From Bacteroidales bacterium WCE2004 (GTDB taxonomy: Bacteria; Bacteroidota; Bacteroidia; Bacteroidales; UBA932), in NCBI GenBank assembly GCA_900167895.1, contig FUZR01000002.1, forward strand, positions 434,001 through 498,000: a stretch of 64,000 nucleotides of DNA, given 5' to 3'. Shown in pieces: positions 7,904 to 16,257 of this stretch. A program made the position numbers and the translations under genes. The notes below the pieces were generated by a model. It had not been told where the DNA came from and did not search any database. It was given only the letters and a program-made list of their open reading frames with translations. Each line of letters opens with the position of its first letter. Position 1 is the stretch's first letter.

Positions 7904-9292
7904 CTAGCCGATCATGTGCCGGAAGAGCTTGTAGAGCTTATACGGCATGTAGCGGAACGGCAGGTCGAAATGCTGCGGCGTGACGACCAGCGCACGCTCA
8001 TGCGTGAAGGCGTCGAAACTCCGCTTGCCGTGGTAACTTCCCATCCCTGAATTGCCCACGCCGCCGAAGGGAATCTTCGCGTTGGCGATGTGCATGATGG
8101 TGTCGTTGATGCACGCGCCGCCCGAGGAGGTGCGGCGGACGACCTCCCGGCCGACGGACGGTTTCCCGAAGAAATAGAGCGCCAGGGGCTTCTCCCGGCC
8201 GTTGATGAAGGCGACGGCCTCGTCCAGCGTGTCATAGGAGCAGAACGGCAGGACCGGGCCGAAGATCTCCGTGGTCATCACGGGCGAATCGGGGGCCGGG
8301 TCCAGGACCACAGCCGGCTCGATGTAGCGCGTAGCGGCGTCGGTGCGCCCGCCGCGCACGGTGCCGGAAGCGTCCGGGCCGGAGAGGTAGGAGCACACGC
8401 GCGCGAAGGCCTTGTCGCTGACCAGTCGCACGAAGTGCTCGGTCTGCTGCGGGTCTTCGCCCAGCAGGGCGTGGACCTGCGCGAAATATTCGTCCGCGAA
8501 GGCGTCGCGGATCTTCCTGTCTATCAATACGTAATCCGGTGCGATGCAGGTCTGGCCGGCATTGAGCGCCTTGCCCCAGGCGAGGCGCCGGGCGGCCAGC
8601 TTGAGGTCGGCGTCGGCGGTGACGATGCAGGGGCTCTTGCCGCCGAGCTCCAGCACCACGGGGGTGAGGTGGCGGGCGGCGGCCTGCATCACGCGGCGCC
8701 CGAGGTCCGGGCTGCCGGTAAAGAAGATGATGTCCCAGCGCAGGTCCAGCAGGGCGGCGTTGACGTCGCGGTTGCCCTGCACGACGGCGACGTAGCGCTC
8801 CTCGAAGGTCGTCGCGACCATCTCGCCGAGCACGCGCGAGACGTTGGGGACATAGGGAGAAGGCTTCAGCAGGGCCGTACAGCCGCTGGAAATGGCGCCG
8901 ACAAGCGGGTTGAGCAGCAGCTGGACGGGATAATTCCACGGAGCGATGATCAGGGCGCTGCCGAGCGGCTCGCGGACGATGCGGCTGCGCGAAGGCAGCA
9001 TCTGCATCGGGGACAGGTGGCGCGTCGTGCGCGCCCAGCGCGAAAGATGCCGCAGGTGGTCGCGTATCTCGGCGGTCACCAGGCTGACTTCGGTCAGGAA
9101 GGCCTCCGGCTCCGACTTGTGCAGGTCGGTGCGGAGAGCCTCATAGAGCGGCTGCTCCCATTGCTTGATGGCGCTGAGCAGCTTGCGGAGCATCTGGCGG
9201 CGGAACGCCAGGTTGCGGGTGACGCCGGAGGCGAAATAGTCGCGCTGGAGCCGGTGCAGCTCCTGGATGCGCTCGGTGGCGGTGTTTTCCAT
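7904..9292 (-). CDS. NAD(P)-dependent aldehyde dehydrogenase (class 3-like)
   Basis: A 462-residue aldehyde dehydrogenase with the general-base glutamate in VLELGGKSP (E215), the nucleophile cysteine in NAGQTCIAPDYV (C249), and the cofactor loop FFTGSPDLGR. The length and the CIAPDYV context fit the class 3 fatty-aldehyde type (ALDH3/YwdH), which oxidises medium and long aliphatic or aromatic aldehydes to acids. It follows the SDR gene by 3 bp and is surely co-transcribed. The pair could convert an alcohol to an aldehyde and then to an acid (inference). Confidence 0.9.
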   Translation of the reverse strand: MENTATERIQELHRLQRDYFASGVTRNLAFRRQMLRKLLSAIKQWEQPLYEALRTDLHKSEPEAFLTEVSLVTAEIRDHLRHLSRWARTTRHLSPMQMLPSRSRIVREPLGSALIIAPWNYPVQLLLNPLVGAISSGCTALLKPSPYVPNVSRVLGEMVATTFEERYVAVVQGNRDVNAALLDLRWDIIFFTGSPDLGRRVMQAAARHLTPVVLELGGKSPCIVTADADLKLAARRLAWGKALNAGQTCIAPDYVLIDRKIRDAFADEYFAQVHALLGEDPQQTEHFVRLVSDKAFARVCSYLSGPDASGTVRGGRTDAATRYIEPAVVLDPAPDSPVMTTEIFGPVLPFCSYDTLDEAVAFINGREKPLALYFFGKPSVGREVVRRTSSGGACINDTIMHIANAKIPFGGVGNSGMGSYHGKRSFDAFTHERALVVTPQHFDLPFRYMPYKLYKLFRHMIG

Positions 9293-9295
9293 GGG

Positions 9296-10123
9296 TTATC
9301 GTGCTTGTTCTTTGTGTGTGATCTGCCGGCCGGTGAAGTGGTCCATCACCGTGTAGAGTCCGCAGACGTCGCCGAAGATGAAGTCGAACCAGGTCTGCGG
9401 GAAGATGCCCTGCATCAGGCGGATGAAGTGCTGGCCGAAGGGGATGCCCCGGTACCACCGGTCGCGCTCCACGGCGCGCAGCGCCTTCCGCGCGACCTTC
9501 TCCGGCTCCTGGATCTTGAAGAAGGAGCGGATGCCGTCGAACATGCCCGTGTTGATGAAGTACGGGGCGATGGTGGTGATGCGGACCGGGCTCTTCTCGC
9601 GGGTGAGCTCGATGCGTACGGACTCCGACCAGCCGATGGCAGCCCACTTGGAGGCGCTGTAGAGCGCCATCCGGGGCAGGGCGAGCATGCCGGCAGAGGA
9701 GGTAACGTTACAGATGTGGCCGCGACCGCGCGCCTTCATGTCCTTGAGGCAGCGTAGGGCGACGTACATCGCGCCTTTGGTGTTGATGTCGACGGTGTGG
9801 TCGATGTCGGCGTCGGTCTGTTCGGCGAAATTCTTGTTGTTGGCCACGATGCCGGCGTTGTTGATGAGGATGTCCACGTCGCCGCAGGCGGCCTCGGTCT
9901 GCTCGTAGGCAGCCTGCACCGACCGCGCGTCGGAAATGTCCGCGCGGAAGCCGCAGATGCTCCCCAGGGGGGAGAGTTCGGCAACCGTGGCGTCGATGGC
10001 TTTCTCGTTGATATCCCAGATGACGACCTGGCGCGCACCCTTCTCGAGGCAGATGCGTGCCATGATCTTGCCGATACCGGAGCAGGCTCCGGTGATCAGG
10101 ACGGTGTTCGATTGAATATGCAT
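9296..10123 (-). CDS. Short-chain dehydrogenase/reductase
   Basis: A 275-residue classical SDR: nucleotide-binding motif TGACSGIG at residues 11-18, NNAG at 88-91, catalytic Ser near 142 and YSASK with Tyr155 and Lys159. The start at 10123 (MHIQSN) places the Rossmann motif at the usual distance and lies 26 nt after a good -7 box; an upstream in-frame ATG at 10162 would be upstream of that promoter. It heads a two-gene unit with the aldehyde dehydrogenase. The C-terminal extension after residue 230 is aromatic and may be membrane-associated. Substrate unknown. Confidence 0.87.
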   Translation of the reverse strand: MHIQSNTVLITGACSGIGKIMARICLEKGARQVVIWDINEKAIDATVAELSPLGSICGFRADISDARSVQAAYEQTEAACGDVDILINNAGIVANNKNFAEQTDADIDHTVDINTKGAMYVALRCLKDMKARGRGHICNVTSSAGMLALPRMALYSASKWAAIGWSESVRIELTREKSPVRITTIAPYFINTGMFDGIRSFFKIQEPEKVARKALRAVERDRWYRGIPFGQHFIRLMQGIFPQTWFDFIFGDVCGLYTVMDHFTGRQITHKEQAR

Positions 10124-10149
10124 GATGTCGGTTTCGGTTTTATCGCCGA

Positions 10150-10157
10150 CAAAAATA
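10150..10157 (-). promoter_or_regulatory. Bacteroidetes -7 box for the SDR-ALDH unit
   Basis: On the minus strand the site reads TATTTTTG (TAnnTTTG), 26 nt before the SDR start. It separates the SDR-ALDH unit from the aroF operon upstream on the same strand. Confidence 0.55.
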
Positions 10158-10184
10158 CGCATTCTACGCGCGTCCCGCGCGCCA

Positions 10185-10220
10185 ATGTGGCGAAATCCGC
10201 CCGTTATGTGGCGAATTCCG
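10185..10220 (-). promoter_or_regulatory. Pair of 15-bp direct repeats with 21-bp period, candidate activator site
   Basis: ATGTGGCGAAATCCG at 10185-10199 and ATGTGGCGAATTCCG at 10206-10220 are direct repeats, 14 of 15 identical, exactly 21 bp apart. They lie just upstream of the -7 box at 10150-10157, at roughly -42 and -63 from its expected start site. Two half-sites two helical turns apart on one DNA face is the geometry of AraC-type and LytTR-type activator sites. No such regulator gene is adjacent. Confidence 0.5.
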
Positions 10221-10224
10221 GACG

Positions 10225-11256
10225 CTAGACCCAGAGGTCGGCAAGGTCGAGGACGAGGCGCTCGGTCTTGTCCCAGCCCAGGCAGGGATCGGTGATGGAC
10301 TTGCCGTACACGCCGCCGTCAGGCTTCTGGCAGCCGTCCTCGAGATAGGACTCGACCATCAGGCCCTTGACCAGGCGCCGGATGTCGGCGCTGTGCCGGG
10401 TGCAGTGGAGCACCTCCTTGGCGATGCGGATCTGCTCCAGGGGCTGCTTGCCCGAGTTGCAGTGGTTCGTGTCCACGACCAGGGCGGGATTGGCCAGCCT
10501 GGTGGACTCATACAGCTCGCACAGATGCGCGAGATCCTCATAATGATAGTTGGCGTGCGTGATGCCGTGCGAGTCCATATAGCCGCGCAGGATGGCGTGG
10601 GCATAGGGATTGCCCTTGGTCTCCACCTCCCAGTTGCGGTAGATGAACATGTGCGCGCTCTGCGCCGCCTTCAGCGAGTTCATCATCACGGAAAGGTCAC
10701 CGCCCGTCGGGTTCTTCATGCCGACCGGGATGTCCAGGCCGCTGGCCGTCATCCGGTGCTGCTGGTTCTCCACCGAGCGCGCGCCGACGGCCACGTACGA
10801 CAGCAGGTCGTCCAGAAAGCGGTGGTTCTCCGGATAGAGCATCTCGTCCGCGCAGGAGAAGCCCGTCTCGTTGATCGCGCGCATGTGCAGCTTGCGGATC
10901 GAGATCAGGCCGCGGAGCATGTCCGACTCGGCCTGCGGGTTCGGCTGGTGCAGCATGCCCTTGTAGCCGATACCGGTCGTGCGCGGCTTGTTGGTGTAGA
11001 TGCGCGGCACGATCACGATCTTGTCCGCCACCTTCTCCTGCAGCCCGCGCAGGCGGGAAATGTATTCGATCACCGCATCCTCGCGGTCGGCCGAGCAGGG
11101 GCCGATGACAAGCAGGAGCTTGTCGCTCGCCCCGTCCAGGACCGAACGGATCAGGACGTCGTTGCGCTGTTTGGCAAGCGCGCCCTCCCCGGAAATCGGA
11201 TACATCTCCTTGATCTCCTTGGGGATCAGCAGCTTGCGCTTGAAAATCATGTTCAT
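10225..11256 (-). CDS. aroF: 3-deoxy-7-phosphoheptulonate (DAHP) synthase, class I
   Basis: A 343-residue class I (AroG/F/H-type) DAHP synthase, first enzyme of the shikimate pathway, joining phosphoenolpyruvate and erythrose 4-phosphate. Signatures are the GPCSADREDAV loop near residue 52, PRIYTNKPRTTGIGYKG, KNPTGGDLSVMMN, and the metal-binding regions DTNHCNSGKQP and MVESYLEDG. The length is close to that of E. coli AroG, with no fused chorismate mutase domain. It is the last gene of the pheA-aroC-tyrA-aroF operon, 6 bp after tyrA. The particular isozyme symbol is a label of convenience. Confidence 0.92.
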   Translation of the reverse strand: MNMIFKRKLLIPKEIKEMYPISGEGALAKQRNDVLIRSVLDGASDKLLLVIGPCSADREDAVIEYISRLRGLQEKVADKIVIVPRIYTNKPRTTGIGYKGMLHQPNPQAESDMLRGLISIRKLHMRAINETGFSCADEMLYPENHRFLDDLLSYVAVGARSVENQQHRMTASGLDIPVGMKNPTGGDLSVMMNSLKAAQSAHMFIYRNWEVETKGNPYAHAILRGYMDSHGITHANYHYEDLAHLCELYESTRLANPALVVDTNHCNSGKQPLEQIRIAKEVLHCTRHSADIRRLVKGLMVESYLEDGCQKPDGGVYGKSITDPCLGWDKTERLVLDLADLWV

Positions 11257-11262
11257 ATCTTT

Positions 11263-12129
11263 CTACTTCTTTTTATCGAAAAAAGAGCGCCGGTACGTCG
11301 ACAGGCGCATCATCTCCTTCATCGTATCATCGTCGCCGGCCGCCAGCGCGTCGCGCAGCTGGGTGAACTTGCCGAGGAAAAGGTCCATCTGCGACAGGAG
11401 TTCATCCTTGTTCTCCTCGAACAGCTCCGTCCACATGTTCTCGTTGATCCGGGCGATGCGCGTGAGGTCGCGGAACGAGTCGCCCGTATACTCGGCCAGG
11501 TGCTCGGACTCCTTGCAGTCCATCAGCGCCACGGCGATGCAGTGCGTCAGCTGCGAGAGGAAGCCGATCATCTCGTCGTGCGCCTCGAGCGAGAGCACGG
11601 CGATGTGCCGGAAGCCCAGGATGCAGCCCAGCGTACGCACCAGCTCGATCCCTTCGGGCGTATTGCGCTCCGTGGGCGTGATGATGAAGTTGGCGTCGGC
11701 GAACACGCGGCAGTCGGCGTACTCCACGCCGGAGCGCTCGCGGCCGGCCATCGGGTGTGCCGGCACGAACTCCACGTCCGGGCGCAGCATCCCCTGCACG
11801 GTCGGGACTACCGCCCGCTTGACGCCGGTCACGTCCGTGATCACGGCGCCCGGCCGGAAATAGTCCTGATACTGCCGGATCCACTCCACGAAGGCCTTGG
11901 GATACAGCGCAAAGACCACCAGGTCGAACTGCGAGACATACTCGCGCGTGACTTCGGTCTGTCCGTGCGCGATCAGGTCGTGCGCCAGGGCATAGTCTAT
12001 GGTGGACTGGCGGCGGGCCAGCGCGCCCACCTCGAAGCCCAGCGCGCTGAGCTTCTCGGCGTACGAGCCGCCGATCATGCCGAGGCCCACGATGAGTATT
12101 TTGCGGTAATTGATGAAACCTTTCGTCAT
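11263..12129 (-). CDS. tyrA: Prephenate dehydrogenase
   Basis: A 288-residue NAD(P)-dependent dehydrogenase that makes 4-hydroxyphenylpyruvate from prephenate. It opens with the Rossmann motif ILIVGLGMIGGSYA; the active-site HPMAGRERSGVEYAD region follows near residue 130, and LSQLTHCIAVALMD lies in the helical C-terminal domain. There is no fused chorismate mutase or ACT domain, consistent with mutase activity residing in PheA. The ATG at 12129 overlaps the aroC stop (ATGA), so the reading frame that runs further upstream inside aroC is not coding. Confidence 0.92.
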   Translation of the reverse strand: MTKGFINYRKILIVGLGMIGGSYAEKLSALGFEVGALARRQSTIDYALAHDLIAHGQTEVTREYVSQFDLVVFALYPKAFVEWIRQYQDYFRPGAVITDVTGVKRAVVPTVQGMLRPDVEFVPAHPMAGRERSGVEYADCRVFADANFIITPTERNTPEGIELVRTLGCILGFRHIAVLSLEAHDEMIGFLSQLTHCIAVALMDCKESEHLAEYTGDSFRDLTRIARINENMWTELFEENKDELLSQMDLFLGKFTQLRDALAAGDDDTMKEMMRLSTYRRSFFDKKK

Positions 12130-13217
12130 AGCGTTGCGAGATAATCGGTGCCGAAGCGCAGGGCGAGCTGGTCGCAGAGCACCACGGCGGTCAGGGCCGT
12201 CACCACCGGGCAGATCCGGCGGATGATGGCCGGGTCGTGCCGCCCGCTCAGGGCGAGTTCCACGTCCTTGCCCTGGACGAAGTCCACGGTCTGCTGGGGA
12301 CGGGAGATGGAAGGCGTGGGCTTGACGGCGAGGTTGAAGACGACGGGCATGCCGTTGGTGATGCCGCCGTTGATGCCGCCGTTGCGGTTGGTGGACGTGA
12401 CCACGCGGCCGTCCTGCATCCGGAAGGGGTCGTTGGCCTGCGAGCCGCGCAGGGCGGCCAGGCCGAATCCGTCGCCGAACTCGATGCCCTTGACCCCGCC
12501 CACGGCGAAAGCCGCGCGGGCGAGCACCCCCTCCAGCGAATCGAACCACGGCTCCCCCAGCCCGGCGGGCAAGCCGCAGATGCCGGTCTGGATCACGCCG
12601 CCGACGGAGTCCTGCTCGGATTTGGCAGCCAGCACGGCCGCCTCCACCTGCTCCTCCAGGTCGCGGATGAGCGGGAAGCGCTTCGCCTCGATTCGGTCGA
12701 GCTCGGAGGCCACGTCCGTGAACGGCGCGTCCTCAACGCCGGCGCAGCGCAGGATGTGCGTGCCCAGGCGGATGCCCTTGGCGGCCAGCGCCTGCCGGCA
12801 AATGGCGCCGGCGGCCACGATCCCGGCCGTCACGCGGCCGGAGAAGTGTCCGCCGCCGCGCGGGTCCTGGAACCCGTGGTACTTGGCCTGCGCCGTGTAG
12901 TCCGCGTGCGAAGGGCGCGCGACCGTCTGCACGGCGGCATAGTCCGCGCTTCGGACATTCTCATTGGGGATGAGGATGGTCAGGGGCGTGCCGGTCGTGC
13001 GGCCCCCGCAGACGCCGCTGACCAGCTGGAAGCGGTCCGGCTCCACGCGGGCGGTGTCGGCGGGACCGGCGGGGCGGCGGCGGGCGAGTTGCTCCGCGAT
13101 GTAGGCTTCATCCACGGGCAGGCCCGGCGCGAGACCGTCCAGCACGACGCCGACCGCCGGTCCGTGGCTTTCGCCGAAGACCGTCAGGATGACGCTGGTA
13201 CCGATCGAATTCTTCAT
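12126..13217 (-). CDS. aroC: Chorismate synthase
   Basis: A 363-residue FMN-dependent chorismate synthase, which converts 5-enolpyruvylshikimate 3-phosphate to chorismate. It has the family start GTSVILTVFGESHGPAVGVVLDG, the RPSHADYT and GGGHFSGRVTAG signatures and the TSTNRNGGINGGITNG motif near residue 265. The length is normal. It sits 3 bp after pheA and overlaps tyrA by 4 nt, so chorismate supply is coupled to Phe and Tyr synthesis in one transcript. Confidence 0.96.
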   Translation of the reverse strand: MKNSIGTSVILTVFGESHGPAVGVVLDGLAPGLPVDEAYIAEQLARRRPAGPADTARVEPDRFQLVSGVCGGRTTGTPLTILIPNENVRSADYAAVQTVARPSHADYTAQAKYHGFQDPRGGGHFSGRVTAGIVAAGAICRQALAAKGIRLGTHILRCAGVEDAPFTDVASELDRIEAKRFPLIRDLEEQVEAAVLAAKSEQDSVGGVIQTGICGLPAGLGEPWFDSLEGVLARAAFAVGGVKGIEFGDGFGLAALRGSQANDPFRMQDGRVVTSTNRNGGINGGITNGMPVVFNLAVKPTPSISRPQQTVDFVQGKDVELALSGRHDPAIIRRICPVVTALTAVVLCDQLALRFGTDYLATL

Positions 13218-13220
13218 ACG

Positions 13221-14312
13221 CTAATGGGTGTAGAACGAGCCGACGAGCTTGAGGCGGTCGCACAGCGGGGCCAGCTCGCGCAGCAGGCTGCTGCCCTCGT
13301 CCGTGGCCACGTCGCCGTCGAGTTCGACGAAGAAATAATAGTTCCACAACAGCTCCTTCATCGGGCGGCTGTGGAGGTTGTACATGTTGAAATTGTGGGC
13401 GCCGATGATGTTGAGCGTCTGCGCCAGGGCGCCGGCTTCATTCTTGACGGTGTACATCAGGATGAAGTGCTTGTCCATCTTGCGCTTGCTTTCCTTGTCC
13501 AGGCGGAGCATCCGCGAGAAGGCGGCGAAACGCGTGGTGTTGGTGCGGCTGGTGTTGATGCGCGGCTCCAGGACTTCCAGTCCGTAGATCTCCGCCGACT
13601 CGGCCGAGCCGATCGCGGCGCAGGTGATGTCCTGCTTCTCCGCCACGTGCTTCGCGGCCAGGGCGGTGTTGGCGTACTCCTTGACGATGAAGCCGTTGCG
13701 CTGGATGTATTCGTCGCACTGGGCGAGCGCCTGCGGATGGCTGTAGACCTTGCGGATCTGCGAGCGGTCGGCGCCGGGCAGGCCGAGCAGGTTCTGCTCC
13801 GCCTCCACCTCGATTACCTGGTTGACATAGAGCGAGCCGTTGAACATCAGGTCCGTCACGGAAGCGACCTCGCCGGCGGAGCTGTTCTCGAACGGCAGCA
13901 CGGCCACGTCGGCCTCCCCTGCCTCGCAGGCCAGGTAGGCCTGCTCGAAACCGGGATAGGACACCAGCTCCGCGCCGGGATACAAGCGGGAAGCGGCAAT
14001 ATAGGCAAATGCGCCGGGAACCCCGCTGTAGGCCACGCGCAGGCCCGAATTGAGCCGGCGCTGCCAGTCGCGGGAAAGGGCGATCATTTCCTGCTGGAAA
14101 GAGACGTAATATTCCCGGATGTCGCGGTCCTTGACCCGCTCGGCGCCCCGCAGGACGACGTTCTGCTCGCGGGCGGGGTCGGAGACGCCCAGGCCGTGCG
14201 CCTTCTTGTAGGCGGCGATCCGGCGGATGAGTTCCATCCGCCGCTCGAAAAGCGGAGCCAGCTGCGCGTCTACGGCGTCGACCTCCTTCCTGATTTCTTC
14301 CAGATTCTCCAT
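13221..14312 (-). CDS. pheA: Bifunctional chorismate mutase/prephenate dehydratase (P-protein)
   Basis: A 363-residue protein in three parts. An AroQ-type chorismate mutase helix bundle covers about residues 1-85 (EEIRKEVDAVDAQLAPLFERR). A prephenate dehydratase domain covers about 92-275, with the SNTR-like NTTRFAAF motif. An ACT domain covers about 285-360 (GALAQTLNIIGAHNFNMYNLHSRP) and would bind phenylalanine for feedback inhibition. The start ATG 14312 is 27 nt after a -7 box; an in-frame start at 14342 lies within that promoter. It is the first gene of the aromatic operon. Confidence 0.93.
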   Translation of the reverse strand: MENLEEIRKEVDAVDAQLAPLFERRMELIRRIAAYKKAHGLGVSDPAREQNVVLRGAERVKDRDIREYYVSFQQEMIALSRDWQRRLNSGLRVAYSGVPGAFAYIAASRLYPGAELVSYPGFEQAYLACEAGEADVAVLPFENSSAGEVASVTDLMFNGSLYVNQVIEVEAEQNLLGLPGADRSQIRKVYSHPQALAQCDEYIQRNGFIVKEYANTALAAKHVAEKQDITCAAIGSAESAEIYGLEVLEPRINTSRTNTTRFAAFSRMLRLDKESKRKMDKHFILMYTVKNEAGALAQTLNIIGAHNFNMYNLHSRPMKELLWNYYFFVELDGDVATDEGSSLLRELAPLCDRLKLVGSFYTH

Positions 14313-14339
14313 AGGGACGATAAATACACTACTATTTTG

Positions 14340-14347
14340 CAAAAATA
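14340..14347 (-). promoter_or_regulatory. Bacteroidetes -7 box for the pheA-aroC-tyrA-aroF operon
   Basis: Minus-strand TATTTTTG, 27 nt before the pheA ATG. Its box is only 5 bp from the -7 box of the divergent phosphatase gene, so RNA polymerase can occupy only one of the two promoters at a time. Confidence 0.5.
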
Positions 14348-14352
14348 AAAAT

Positions 14353-14360
14353 TATCTTTG
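14353..14360 (+). promoter_or_regulatory. Bacteroidetes -7 box for the histidine phosphatase/ECF locus
   Basis: TATCTTTG (TAnnTTTG), 20 nt before the ATG at 14381. Confidence 0.6.
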
Positions 14361-14380
14361 CCAATCCAAACATCAAAACC

Positions 14381-15673
14381 ATGAAGATTTTCCGTTATAT
14401 CATCCTCGCCGGCGGCTTGATCCTGTCCGGCCTGACCTGCCTCGCCCAGTCCGACTACAAAGCTTTGATCCGGGAGAATCCCGAGCGGGCGGCGGCCGTC
14501 TATCACTCCTACGAATACATTCCATCTGCCGAGACCCCGGCTCCCGCCGGATATGAAGCCTTCTACGTCAGCCACTACGGCCGCCACGGTTCCCGCCGCG
14601 CGACCGGCGACGGTGTCGCCACCGTCTTCGAGGTGTTCAGCGCGGCCCGCGAGGCCGGCATCCTGACGGCCGAAGGCGAAGTGCTCTACGAAGCCCTCGC
14701 CGCCCTCAACGCCGACCACGAAGGGATGGTCGGCGAGCTGACCGCGCGCGGCGCCCGCGAACACCGTGGCATCGCCCAGCGCCTCTACGACCGCATCCCG
14801 GGCGTCTGGAACAATGCTTCCCGTTCCGAGGTCCATGTCCAGTCCAGCACCTATTCCCGCTGCCTGCTCAGCATGGCCAACTTCACCGACGCCCTCGACA
14901 ACAACGCCCCGCAGCTGAAGTACGACTTCATCACGGGCGAGAAATACATCAACCTGCTGGCCCACGACTTCTACCAGAGCGACTCGCTTTCCAACGCCTC
15001 CGAGCAGGTTTTCAACGAACTGATGCTCAACTCCTCGGTCGATTCGACCCGCTTCATCGACAATGTCTTCACGAAGCATCCCTCGACCGTTCTCGAAGGC
15101 CTCGATGCCGTCAACATCATCTACATGGTCTGGGACGCCGCCTGCATCCAGCAGTGCACGGAGACGCCGGGCACCAATATCCTCGAGCGCTTCTTCACGA
15201 TGGACGAGATCCTCGAATGGTACAAGGGCGAGAATGCCTCCATCTACACGATGCTCGGCAACTCCATCGAATTCGGCGGCAACGTCTGCTGGGCCGCCCG
15301 TGACCTGGTGAAGGATATCATCGACCGGGCCGACGCCGCCCTCGCGGACGGATCCGCCACGGCCGCCGACCTGCGTTTCGGACACGACTCCGGCATCATG
15401 CCGCTCGTCTGCCTGATGGACCTCGCCGATGCCGCCGTCAGCGTTCCCTGCGCGGACGCGTCCGACAGCTGGCAGAGTTTCCGGCAGGTCAGCATGGCCG
15501 CCAACCTCCAGATGGTCTTCTACCGCAAACCCGGCGCGGAGCCCCTCGTCAAGCTCTGCTACAACGAAGCGGAAACGCTGGTCAACGGCCTGGAGCCCGT
15601 CCAGGGCCCCTACTACCGCTGGTCTGACCTGAAGGCCCACCTGCAGCGCCGCATCGCACAATTCACTTTCTAG
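14381..15673 (+). CDS. Secreted histidine-type acid phosphatase (MINPP-like)
   Basis: A 430-residue protein with a cleavable signal peptide (cut after about residue 22, LTCLAQ). It belongs to the clade 2 histidine phosphatases: RHGSRRAT near residue 70 carries the phosphorylated His, and GHDSGI near 331 carries the second His and Asp (proton donor). The closest known type in Bacteroides is the MINPP-like inositol-polyphosphate phosphatase (phytase), but the substrate here is inferred only. The stop codon directly abuts the start of the ECF sigma gene, so the phosphatase appears to be part of the following regulatory/uptake locus. Confidence 0.83.
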   Translation: MKIFRYIILAGGLILSGLTCLAQSDYKALIRENPERAAAVYHSYEYIPSAETPAPAGYEAFYVSHYGRHGSRRATGDGVATVFEVFSAAREAGILTAEGEVLYEALAALNADHEGMVGELTARGAREHRGIAQRLYDRIPGVWNNASRSEVHVQSSTYSRCLLSMANFTDALDNNAPQLKYDFITGEKYINLLAHDFYQSDSLSNASEQVFNELMLNSSVDSTRFIDNVFTKHPSTVLEGLDAVNIIYMVWDAACIQQCTETPGTNILERFFTMDEILEWYKGENASIYTMLGNSIEFGGNVCWAARDLVKDIIDRADAALADGSATAADLRFGHDSGIMPLVCLMDLADAAVSVPCADASDSWQSFRQVSMAANLQMVFYRKPGAEPLVKLCYNEAETLVNGLEPVQGPYYRWSDLKAHLQRRIAQFTF

Positions 15674-16189
15674 ATGCCCGCCATCCGCGAACTCTTCCTG
15701 CGCCACTACCGGCCGCTCTGCCTCTATGCGTTGCATTACCTCAAAGATGTCGACGCCGTGGAAGACGTGGTACAGGAGGTGTTCACGACCTACTGGCAGC
15801 GACACGGTGACGCCACCCCGGACAATCCGAAATCCTATCTGTATGCGATGGTCCGCAACCGCTGCATCGACGTGCTGCGCCGCGCGGGCCGTGACCCGGA
15901 GCAGGTCCGTGCCGAAGACGGCCCCGACGTGGCCGACGAAAGCCAGGAAGAAGCACGCGCCGAACTGGAGGCGCGCCTCTGGGCCGCCGTGGAGCGCCTG
16001 CCCGGCAAGCGGCGCGAGCTGCTGCTGATGTGCAAGCGCGACGGGATGAGCTACGAAGCCATCGCCGAAGCCACCAAGCTGTCCACCAACACCGTGCGCA
16101 ACCAGATCAGCCGGGCGCTCCAGGCCCTCCGGTCCTGTCTGAACCCGGACGGCTCCGCCGACCTGCGCAGCCTTCTCCTCTATTTCTAG
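15674..16189 (+). CDS. RNA polymerase ECF-type sigma factor
   Basis: A 171-residue sigma-70-family factor with region 2 (LYALHYLKDVDAVEDVVQEVFTTYW, residues about 16-42) and region 4 (LPGKRRELLLMCKRDGMSYEAIAEATKLSTNTVRNQISRA, about 115-155). Length and the Bacteroidales-specific region 4 wording fit the FecI-like factors that pair with FecR anti-sigma proteins to control TonB-dependent receptors. Its start follows the phosphatase stop with no gap. Its likely partner FecR is not next to it but 3.7 kb downstream, after the first receptor/lipoprotein pair. Confidence 0.92.
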   Translation: MPAIRELFLRHYRPLCLYALHYLKDVDAVEDVVQEVFTTYWQRHGDATPDNPKSYLYAMVRNRCIDVLRRAGRDPEQVRAEDGPDVADESQEEARAELEARLWAAVERLPGKRRELLLMCKRDGMSYEAIAEATKLSTNTVRNQISRALQALRSCLNPDGSADLRSLLLYF

Positions 16190-16257
16190 CCCGACCAAAA
16201 AAATTTCTTTTTCGCGTGGTATTTTTTCCTGTTTTCTGCGTCATAAGGGCAGAGAAT

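Noticed and set aside
16190-16257. ECF-dependent promoter between the sigma gene and receptor 1
   Set aside because: The A/T-rich tract with AAAAAAATTTCTTTTTCGCG looks suggestive, but without a known consensus for this sigma factor it cannot be called as a feature.
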